From assembly GCF_016865235.1 (NCBI RefSeq), contig NZ_CP064030.1:992001-1056000 (forward strand): a stretch of 64,000 bases of DNA, written 5' to 3'. Below the pieces are notes generated by a model. It saw only the letters and a list, made by a program, of their open reading frames with translations. It did no database searches and was not told where the DNA came from. The position numbers and the translations under genes are program-made. Of the stretch, positions 7,556 through 13,491 are shown piece by piece; the stretch's first letter is position 1; the number at the start of each line of letters is the position of its first letter. The stretch is from Dyella caseinilytica (GTDB lineage: Bacteria; Pseudomonadota; Gammaproteobacteria; Xanthomonadales; Rhodanobacteraceae).

Positions 7556-8566
7556 TTACGCAATGCGGCGGTATTCGCGGTACCACGCGACAAAACGCTT
7601 CACACCTTCCTCGATGCTGGTATTTGGCGCATAGCCCACATCGCGCCTCAGCGCGGACACATCCGCCCAGGTGTCGGGCACATCACCCGGCTGCATGGGG
7701 AGCAAGCGCTTTTCGACGGTGCGTCCCAGGTTCTGCTCCATCAGTTCGATAAAGCGCATCAGCTGCACGGGTTGATCGTTGCCGATGTTGTACACGCGGT
7801 AAGGCGCGTTCGAGGTGCCAGGATTGGGTTGCAGCGGATCGTAGGTTGGATCGGGCTTGGCGACATGATCCAGTGTGCGGATCACGCCTTCGACAATATC
7901 GTCGATATAGGTGAAGTCGCGGCTGTGGTTGCCGTAATTGAATACGTCGATCGGTTCACCACGTACGATGCGTTCGGCGAACAAAATGGGTGACATATCC
8001 GGACGGCCCCATGGTCCATACACGGTGAAGAAGCGCAGGCCGGTGGTGGGCAGATCGTAGAGGTGGCTGTACGTATGCGCCATCAATTCGTTGGCCTTCT
8101 TGCTGGCCGCATACAGGCTGACCGGGTGATCAACCGCATCCTCTACCGCAAACGGCATCTTGCGGTTGGCGCCGTAGACGGAACTGGATGACGCATACAC
8201 CAAATGTTCTACCTTGCCGTGGCGACAGGCTTCCAGCACGTTCACGAATCCGACCAGGTTGCTTTGCACGTAGGCTTGCGGATTTTTCAGCGAGTAACGC
8301 ACGCCGGCTTGCGCGGCGAGATTGGCGACGCGTTGTGGCGTGAAGTCGCGGAATGCGCGGTTGATGGCGTCAGCGTCGGCCAAGTCTGCACGCAGGTGGG
8401 TATAGCGGGGGTGTTCGGCGAATCGCGCCAGCCGCGCTTCTTTCAGGCTCGGATCGTAGTAATCGTTGTGATTGTCGATGCCGAGCACTTCATCGCCACG
8501 GGCCAGCAACCGTTCCGTGAGAGCGGCGCCGACAAAGCCTGCCGAACCGGTGACGAGAATGCGCAT
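7556..8566 (-). CDS. NAD-dependent UDP-glucuronate 4-epimerase family protein
   Basis: A 336-residue extended short-chain dehydrogenase/reductase. It has the Rossmann motif GSAGFVG at residues 7-13, a Thr/Ser-Tyr-Lys catalytic set (ASSSSVYG, then YAASKKANE) and a substrate-binding region RFFTVYGPWGRPDM. The HNDYYDPSLKEARLARF segment is characteristic of UDP-glucuronate 4-epimerases (LspL, WbnF, plant GAE) rather than GalE. It would interconvert UDP-glucuronate and UDP-galacturonate for surface polysaccharide. No other polysaccharide gene is adjacent, so the destination of the sugar is unknown. The ATG at 8566 is preceded by AGGAC. Divergent from the thrS unit, with a long palindrome between. 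Confidence 0.9.
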   Translation of the reverse strand: MRILVTGSAGFVGAALTERLLARGDEVLGIDNHNDYYDPSLKEARLARFAEHPRYTHLRADLADADAINRAFRDFTPQRVANLAAQAGVRYSLKNPQAYVQSNLVGFVNVLEACRHGKVEHLVYASSSSVYGANRKMPFAVEDAVDHPVSLYAASKKANELMAHTYSHLYDLPTTGLRFFTVYGPWGRPDMSPILFAERIVRGEPIDVFNYGNHSRDFTYIDDIVEGVIRTLDHVAKPDPTYDPLQPNPGTSNAPYRVYNIGNDQPVQLMRFIELMEQNLGRTVEKRLLPMQPGDVPDTWADVSALRRDVGYAPNTSIEEGVKRFVAWYREYRRIA

Positions 8567-8597
8567 CGAGGTGTCCTGAACCGTTGATTCTTGTGGC

Positions 8598-8688
8598 GGC
8601 GTCCCTGCTTGAGCCCGGACCCGGTGTCTTTCTTACATATATATATGTAAGAAAGACACCGGGTTCCGACCGGTCTCGGGACGACGGG
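8598..8688. repeat. Inverted repeat with a perfect 46-base palindromic core
   Basis: Positions 8619-8664 form an unbroken palindrome: ACCCGGTGTCTTTCTTACAT on the left and its complement on the right, meeting in alternating AT. The outer sequences (GTCCCTGCTTGAGCCCGGA and CGGTCTCGGGACGACGGG) resemble the family B REP unit, so this looks like a BIME whose inner arms have been duplicated head to head. It lies between the divergent epimerase and thrS transcription units. Confidence 0.8.
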
Positions 8689-8728
8689 TATTGGCCGCTC
8701 ATTGTAATGGTTAAGCGTTGCCGCGGAA

Positions 8729-8757
8729 TTGACACCGTGGATGCGCTAAACTAGCTT
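8729..8757 (+). promoter_or_regulatory. Candidate sigma-70 promoter of thrS
   Basis: A perfect TTGACA at 8729-8734 is followed after 17 bases by TAGCTT at 8752-8757. The -10 is weak. The implied start, near 8764, would give a leader of about 150 bases before thrS. Confidence 0.5.
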
Positions 8758-8782
8758 TTATTTCCTGTTCTTCGGAGACAAG

Positions 8783-8845
8783 GTGGCCCGCGCCGAAGGC
8801 GCCGGTCGAGTGTGTGACATGGCAACTACCCGCTTCCAACGCTGA
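8783..8845 (+). CDS. Candidate thrS leader peptide with tandem threonine codons
   Basis: A 20-codon reading frame starting GTG at 8783, preceded by GGAG at 8774-8777 (5-base spacing), and stopping at TGA 8843-8845. Codons 15-16 are ACT ACC (8825-8830), two consecutive threonines; the end reads MATTRFQR. Shortly after the stop come a possible antiterminator segment (8851-8865) and an intrinsic terminator (8872-8894), then thrS. This is the layout of a transcription attenuator sensing charged tRNA-Thr. A shorter version could start at the in-frame ATG 8819. Only two Thr codons are present, fewer than in the E. coli thr operon leader, so the call is a prediction. Confidence 0.5.
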   Translation: MARAEGAGRVCDMATTRFQR

Positions 8846-8871
8846 TCTCACCACGCCTTGTGTCCAAGAAA

Positions 8872-8894
8872 AAAAGGCGCGTGGCGCCTTTTTT
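8872..8894 (+). terminator. Intrinsic terminator just upstream of thrS (attenuator)
   Basis: The stem AAAAGGCGC/GCGCCTTTT has a GTG loop, and a T-run ends at 8894, only 20 bases before the thrS ATG. It lies inside the thrS transcript. An alternative pairing of CACGCCTT (8852-8859) with AAGGCG..TG (8874-8883) would break it. A second alternative pairs 8774-8786 with 8851-8865. Confidence 0.75.
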
Positions 8895-8914
8895 GTTTTC
8901 CGAGAAACTATCCC

Positions 8915-10816
8915 ATGATCGAAATTACGCTCCCCGACGGCAGCAAGCGCCCCTTCGACCATCCCGTTACGGTGCAGGATGTGGCTGCCTCCATTGGCGC
9001 CGGCCTCGCCAAAGCCACCCTCGCCGGCAAGGTGGATGGCAAGCTGGTGGATGCCAGCTTCCCGATCGACCATAACGCCAGCCTCGAAATCGTCACAGAG
9101 AAGAGCCCCGAGGCGCTGGAAATTCTGCGTCATTCCACCGCGCACTTGCTGGCGCAGGCTGTGCAGCGCCTGTATCCCGGTGCGCAGGTGACGATCGGCC
9201 CGGTGATCGACAACGGTTTCTTTTACGACTTCGCTTACGAGCGCCCCTTCACGCCCGACGATCTGGTGAAGATCGAGGCCGAGATGGAAAAAATCGTGAA
9301 GGAACAGCTGCCGCTCACGCGCAGTGTGAAGTCACGCGACGACGCGGTGACGTTCTTCCGCGGCATCGGCGAGGAATACAAGGCCGAGATCATCGAAAGC
9401 ATCCCGGCCAACGAAGAGCTGTCGCTGTATACGCAGGGCGAATTCACGGATCTGTGTCGCGGCCCACACGTGCCGAATACGGGCAAGCTGCGCGCGTTCA
9501 AATTGATGAAGGTGGCCGGCGCTTATTGGCGCGGCGATTCCAACAACGCGATGCTCACGCGCATCTATGGTACGGCATGGCTTAACGATAAGGATCTCAA
9601 GGCCTACCTGCAGCAGTTGGAAGAGGCTGAAAAGCGCGATCACCGCAAGATCGGCAAGGCGCTGGACCTGTTCCATCAGCAGGAAGAAGCGCCGGGCATG
9701 GTGTTCTGGCATCCGAACGGCTGGGCCATCTGGCAAGTGGTGGAGCAGTACGTGCGCGGTGTGTACCGCAGCAGTGGTTACCAGGAAGTGCGCGGTCCGC
9801 AGATCATGGACGTGAGCCTATGGAAGAAGTCCGGGCACTGGGACAACTACCAGGAAAACATGTTCTTCACGGAATCGGAAAAGCGCACGTATGCGCTCAA
9901 ACCGATGAACTGCCCGGGCCATGTGCAGATCTACAACACCGGCCTGCACAGCTATCGAGATTTGCCGATCCGCTATGGCGAATTCGGCGGCTGCCATCGC
10001 AATGAGCCTTCGGGCGCGCTGCACGGCATCATGCGCGTGCGTGCCTTCACGCAGGACGACGGTCACATCTTCTGCACGGAACAGCAGGTCGAGTCTGAAG
10101 TGACGGCGTTCCACCAGCAGGCGATGAAGGTTTATTCGGATTTCGGCTTCGACAGCATCGCGGTGAAGATCGCATTGCGCCCCGATAAGCGCATCGGCAG
10201 TGAAGAGCTGTGGGATCGCTCCGAGGAGGCATTGCGCAACGCTTTGCGCAGCGTTGGCGTGCCGTGGGAAGAGCTGCCGGGCGAGGGCGCATTCTACGGT
10301 CCCAAGATCGAGTACCACATGACCGACTCCATCGGCCGTTCCTGGCAGGTGGGTACCATGCAGGTGGATCCGATGATGCCCGAGCGTCTTGGCGCCGAAT
10401 ACGTGGACGAGCACAGCCAGCGCCGACGTCCTATCATGCTGCACCGGGCCATTGTCGGCTCGATGGAGCGTTTCATCGGCATCCTGATCGAGCATCACGC
10501 CGGCAATCTGCCCGCATGGCTGGCGCCGGTGCAGGCGCAGGTGTTCAGCATTACGGATGCCCAGGCCGACTATGTCCGGCAGGTGACGCAAACCCTTGTC
10601 GATAAAGGCTTCCGCATACAGGCCGATTTGCGCAACGAGAAGGTCGGCTATAAAATCCGCGAACATACGCTCCAGAAAGTGCCCTACCTGCTAGTGGTCG
10701 GTGATCGCGAAAAGGAATCGGGGTCAGTTTCTGTGCGTACCCGTTCGGGCGAAGATCTCGGCAGCATGCCGCTTGCCAGCTTCATCGAGCGCCTGGAGAC
10801 CGAGACGCGGCACTGA
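8915..10816 (+). CDS. thrS: Threonine-tRNA ligase
   Basis: 633 residues, matching the 634-642 usual for ThrRS. The domains are an N-terminal TGS domain (MIEITLPDGSKRPFDHPV), an editing domain with HSTAHLLAQAVQ and TDLCRGPH, a class II catalytic core with motif 2 (YGEFGGCHRNEPSGALHG) and motif 3 (ILIEHHAGNLPAWLAP), and a C-terminal anticodon-binding domain. I chose the ATG at 8915, not the upstream TTG at 8858, because the family begins with the TGS domain and 8858 lies in the attenuator. The gene heads the thrS-infC-rpmI-rplT-pheS-pheT-ihfA cluster; infC follows 42 bases on. Confidence 0.98.
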   Translation: MIEITLPDGSKRPFDHPVTVQDVAASIGAGLAKATLAGKVDGKLVDASFPIDHNASLEIVTEKSPEALEILRHSTAHLLAQAVQRLYPGAQVTIGPVIDNGFFYDFAYERPFTPDDLVKIEAEMEKIVKEQLPLTRSVKSRDDAVTFFRGIGEEYKAEIIESIPANEELSLYTQGEFTDLCRGPHVPNTGKLRAFKLMKVAGAYWRGDSNNAMLTRIYGTAWLNDKDLKAYLQQLEEAEKRDHRKIGKALDLFHQQEEAPGMVFWHPNGWAIWQVVEQYVRGVYRSSGYQEVRGPQIMDVSLWKKSGHWDNYQENMFFTESEKRTYALKPMNCPGHVQIYNTGLHSYRDLPIRYGEFGGCHRNEPSGALHGIMRVRAFTQDDGHIFCTEQQVESEVTAFHQQAMKVYSDFGFDSIAVKIALRPDKRIGSEELWDRSEEALRNALRSVGVPWEELPGEGAFYGPKIEYHMTDSIGRSWQVGTMQVDPMMPERLGAEYVDEHSQRRRPIMLHRAIVGSMERFIGILIEHHAGNLPAWLAPVQAQVFSITDAQADYVRQVTQTLVDKGFRIQADLRNEKVGYKIREHTLQKVPYLLVVGDREKESGSVSVRTRSGEDLGSMPLASFIERLETETRH

Positions 10817-10858
10817 TGCCGCCCGGCCAATCAAAAACATCTTCTGGAGGATAGTGGT

Positions 10859-11383
10859 ATCGCCACCACAGAAACTAAGGGCAACCGTCGTAATAGCGAA
10901 ATCCGCGTACCGCGCGTGCGTGTAATTGGTCCGGATTCCGAACAGCTCGGCATCCTGACCCGTGACGAGGCGCTGCGTGCAGCCGAGGAAGCGGGGCTCG
11001 ACCTGGTCGAGATCCAGCCGAACGGCGACCCACCGGTCTGCCGCATCATGGATTACGGCAAGTTCAAGTTCGAAGCCCAGAAGAAGGCCCAGGCCGCCAA
11101 GAAGAAGCAAAAGCAGGTCGAAATCAAGGAAGTGAAGTTCCGTCCGGTTACGGACGTGGGCGACTACCAGATCAAGCTGCGCAACATGCTTCGCTTCCTT
11201 GAGGAAGGCGACAAGGTCAAGGTCACCATCCGCTTCCGCGGCCGCGAAATGTCCCATCAGGACCTCGGCCAGGATCTGGCCAAGCGGATCCAGGAAGATG
11301 TGGGTGAGAACGGCGTCATCGAATCCTTCCCGCGCCTGGAAGGGCGCCAGATGGTCATGATGATCGGGCCCAAGAAGAAGTAA
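10859..11383 (+). CDS. infC: Translation initiation factor IF-3 with an ATC start codon
   Basis: 174 residues if translation starts at ATC 10859, which lies eight bases after TGGAGG (10845-10850). The sequence then reads IATTETKGNRRNSEIRVPRVRVIG, aligning with the full N-terminus of IF-3. The first standard start in frame, GTG 10916, would cut off the start of the N-domain (the conserved RxPxVRVI) and has no ribosome site. Non-AUG starts (ATT in E. coli) are known for infC and allow autoregulation, because IF-3 itself rejects such codons. Conserved parts include GLDLVEIQPNGDPPVCRIMDYGKFKFE and RFRGREMSH. IF-3 binds the 30S subunit and checks initiator tRNA pairing. Confidence 0.93.
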   Translation: MATTETKGNRRNSEIRVPRVRVIGPDSEQLGILTRDEALRAAEEAGLDLVEIQPNGDPPVCRIMDYGKFKFEAQKKAQAAKKKQKQVEIKEVKFRPVTDVGDYQIKLRNMLRFLEEGDKVKVTIRFRGREMSHQDLGQDLAKRIQEDVGENGVIESFPRLEGRQMVMMIGPKKK

Positions 11384-11411
11384 GCGGCGCGGGATTTTCG
11401 CCTGTGCCGCC

Positions 11412-11435
11412 ATCCCCTCTCCCCTTCGGGGAGAG
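11412..11435. repeat. REP-type hairpin, family C (CCCTCTCCCC type)
   Basis: CCCCTCTCCCC and GGGGAGAGGG flank a TTC loop. There is no T-run, so it is unlikely to terminate. Related units occur near 23250, 23350, 41077 and 41160. It lies between infC and the rpmI promoter. Confidence 0.65.
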
Positions 11436-11471
11436 GGTGTCACGACATCTATGGGTTTTGAGGCTGGATAG

Positions 11472-11501
11472 CTGGCATTGCCCACCCTTTCTCCGTATAA
11501 T
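11472..11501 (+). promoter_or_regulatory. Candidate promoter for rpmI-rplT
   Basis: A perfect -10 TATAAT (11496-11501) follows CTGGCA (11472-11477) by 18 bases. The leader of about 110 bases before rpmI is long enough to hold a ribosomal-protein L20 autoregulatory structure of the kind known in E. coli, but I could not establish one. Confidence 0.65.
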
Positions 11502-11620
11502 CGCCGGTTCGACCCGCCAGGATGGGTCGTGAACCGATCGTGGCAGGACGGAAAGCGTGGCTCAGACCACCGCCAGATCAGTCAGAAACCGGGGGCCAAG
11601 CCCCATCAAGGAGCATTCCC

Positions 11621-11818
11621 ATGCCCAAGATCAAGACCAACCGCGCGGCGGCGAAGCGTTTTCGCAAGACCGCGTCCGGCAAGTTCAAGGCCGGTCACGC
11701 CTTCAAGTCGCACATCTTGACCAAGAAGTCGACCAAGCGTAAGCGCAATCTGCGCGCCACCAACCACGTCAAAGCTTGCGACACCAAGGGTGTAGCACGC
11801 ATGTTGCCGTATCTCTAA
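11621..11818 (+). CDS. rpmI: Large ribosomal subunit protein bL35
   Basis: 65 residues, the normal size. It begins MPKIKTNRAAAKRF and contains KFKAGHAFKSHILTKKSTKRKRNL, the bL35 signature, strongly basic throughout. AAGGAG lies eight bases before the ATG. The frame is open upstream to 11522 but that part is untranslated leader. It is a structural protein of the 50S subunit. rplT follows after 16 bases; co-transcription and translational coupling with rplT is the rule in this family. Confidence 0.98.
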   Translation: MPKIKTNRAAAKRFRKTASGKFKAGHAFKSHILTKKSTKRKRNLRATNHVKACDTKGVARMLPYL

Positions 11819-11834
11819 GGCGGAGGACTGAACC

Positions 11835-12194
11835 ATGGCTCGTGTAAAGCGTGGCGTTACCGCCCGTCGTCGTCACAAGAAAATCATCGGTCGTGCCAAG
11901 GGCTACTACAACGCCCGCCGCAAGGTCTTCCGCGTTGCTAACCAGGCCGTTATCAAGGCCGGTCAGTACGCCTATATCGGCCGCAAGCAGAAGAAGCGTC
12001 AGTTCCGCGCCCTGTGGATCGTGCGTATCAATGCTGCCGCCCGTCAGTTCGGCCTGTCCTACAGCCGCCTGATCAATGGTCTGGCCAAGGCCGGTATCAC
12101 CGTTGACCGCAAGGTGCTGGCTGATATCGCCGTGCACGACATCAAGGCGTTTGGGGCCATCGCAGAAAAGGCGAAGGCCAGTCTGGCCGCTTGA
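11835..12194 (+). CDS. rplT: Large ribosomal subunit protein bL20
   Basis: 119 residues. The sequence MARVKRGVTARRRHKKIIGRAKGYYNARR is the canonical bL20 N-terminal extension, and RQFGLSYSRLINGLAKAGI is in the globular part. bL20 is needed early in 50S assembly and, in E. coli, represses rpmI-rplT translation by binding the leader. GGAGG stands nine bases before the ATG. A strong terminator follows at 12228, so pheS is probably transcribed separately or by read-through. Confidence 0.98.
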   Translation: MARVKRGVTARRRHKKIIGRAKGYYNARRKVFRVANQAVIKAGQYAYIGRKQKKRQFRALWIVRINAAARQFGLSYSRLINGLAKAGITVDRKVLADIAVHDIKAFGAIAEKAKASLAA

Positions 12195-12227
12195 TCGTCG
12201 AACGCTGACGATATGATGTAAATCAAG

Positions 12228-12266
12228 CGGGGAGAAGGCCAAACGCCTTCTCCCCGTTTTTGTTTT
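12228..12266 (+). terminator. Intrinsic terminator after rplT
   Basis: A perfect 12-base stem (CGGGGAGAAGGC and complement) with a five-base loop, followed by TTTTTGTTTTTG. Confidence 0.93.
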
Positions 12267-12319
12267 TGCTCTCTTCGATGGTACGTGGGCGTCTGCATAT
12301 TTTGTGATCTCCCTTCGTG

Positions 12320-12399
12320 CCGTCATTCCCGCGAAAGCGGGAATCCATCTGCCCGGGTGCGGTATCGAAGATGGATTCCCGCTTTCGCGGGAATGACGG
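12320..12399. repeat. REP pair (BIME), family A
   Basis: Two head-to-head copies: CGTCATTCCCGCGAAAGCGG onward to CCAT at 12321-12348, and its exact complement at 12371-12398. The arms are 29 bases and identical, around a 21-base centre. It lies between the rplT terminator and pheS. Each arm is itself a small hairpin (TTCCCGC/GCGGGAA). Confidence 0.9.
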
Positions 12400-12450
12400 T
12401 CACGCAAAATGAAGTTTCATGAAGAGCACAGGCAACGCGGCCAAATCAAC

Positions 12451-13470
12451 ATGAATCAAACCGGGACTGCACCGATGGAAGACCTGGACACCCGCGCCAC
12501 CCAGGCGCTGGCGGAAATCGACAAGACCGACACGCTCGACGCGCTCGATGCGCTGCGCGTGGGCCTGCTGGGCAAGAGCGGCATCGTCACCGCTGCGCTT
12601 AAAGCGCTGGGCGCGCTTTCACCGGAAGAGCGCAAGACGCGCGGCGCCGAAGTGAACCGCCTGAAAGAGCGCCTCAATGACGCACTGGCCGCGCGCAAGC
12701 AGATGCTGGAGCAGGCCGAACTCGATCGCCGCCTCGCTTCCGAAAAGCTCGACATCAGCATGCCGGGCCGCAATGGCGAACGGGGTGGGATTCACCCGAT
12801 CACCCGAACGTTGGAACGCATTGCCGCCATCTTCTCGCGCCTGGGCTACCAGCGCGCCGATGGTCCGGAAATCGAGGACGACTGGCACAATTTCGAGGCG
12901 CTGAATTTTCCGCCGCACCATCCGGCGCGCGCCATGCACGACACCTTCTACTTTGGTGACGGACGCCTGCTGCGCACGCACACCTCGCCGGTGCAGATCC
13001 GTGCGATGAAAGGTCGGCAGCCGCCGATCCGCGTGATCGCGCCGGGCAAGGTGTACCGCAGCGACTCGGATCAGACGCACTCGCCGATGTTTCATCAGAT
13101 CGAAGGTCTGCTGGTGGACGAAACTTCCAGCTTTGCTGATCTGAAAGGCACGCTGGCCGAATTCATTCGTGCCTTCTTCGAGCGCGATTTCGAAATGCGC
13201 TTCCGCCCCAGCTACTTCCCCTTTACCGAACCGTCGGCCGAAGTGGATATTCGTTGGGATGCTGAAGATGGCAGCACGCGTTGGCTGGAAGTGCTTGGCT
13301 GCGGCATGGTGCATCCGAACGTGCTGCAGAACTGCGGTATCGATCCGGAGCGCTACACCGGCTTTGCGTTTGGCCTGGGCGTGGAACGCTTCGCCATGCT
13401 GCGCTACGGCGTCTCCGACCTGCGCGCGTTCTTCGAGAACGATCTGCGCTTCCTCAAGCAATTCGCGTAA
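12451..13470 (+). CDS. pheS: Phenylalanine-tRNA ligase alpha subunit
   Basis: 339 residues from ATG 12451; in-frame ATGs at 12409 and 12475 are alternatives, and none has a strong ribosome site. The family in this order begins close to the MEDLDTRATQAL region. It has an N-terminal coiled-coil that binds tRNA, then the class II core: GGIHPITRTLERI, FNALNFPxxHPAR-like EALNFPPHHPARAMHDTFYF, motif 2 GKVYRSDSDQTHSPMFHQIEG and motif 3 GLGVERFAMLRYG. PheS holds the aminoacylation active site of the (alpha-beta)2 enzyme. pheT follows 21 bases on. The upstream gap contains a BIME, and no Phe-rich leader peptide was found. Confidence 0.97.
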   Translation: MNQTGTAPMEDLDTRATQALAEIDKTDTLDALDALRVGLLGKSGIVTAALKALGALSPEERKTRGAEVNRLKERLNDALAARKQMLEQAELDRRLASEKLDISMPGRNGERGGIHPITRTLERIAAIFSRLGYQRADGPEIEDDWHNFEALNFPPHHPARAMHDTFYFGDGRLLRTHTSPVQIRAMKGRQPPIRVIAPGKVYRSDSDQTHSPMFHQIEGLLVDETSSFADLKGTLAEFIRAFFERDFEMRFRPSYFPFTEPSAEVDIRWDAEDGSTRWLEVLGCGMVHPNVLQNCGIDPERYTGFAFGLGVERFAMLRYGVSDLRAFFENDLRFLKQFA

Positions 13471-13491
13471 CCGCTGGCAGGGAACAACACG

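Noticed and set aside
11412..11435. Family C hairpin as a terminator between infC and rpmI
   Set aside because: Strong stem but no following T-run; it is a dispersed repeat.
12409..12450. Phe-rich leader peptide controlling pheST
   Set aside because: The short frame MKFHEEHRQRGQIN has a single Phe and no following terminator.
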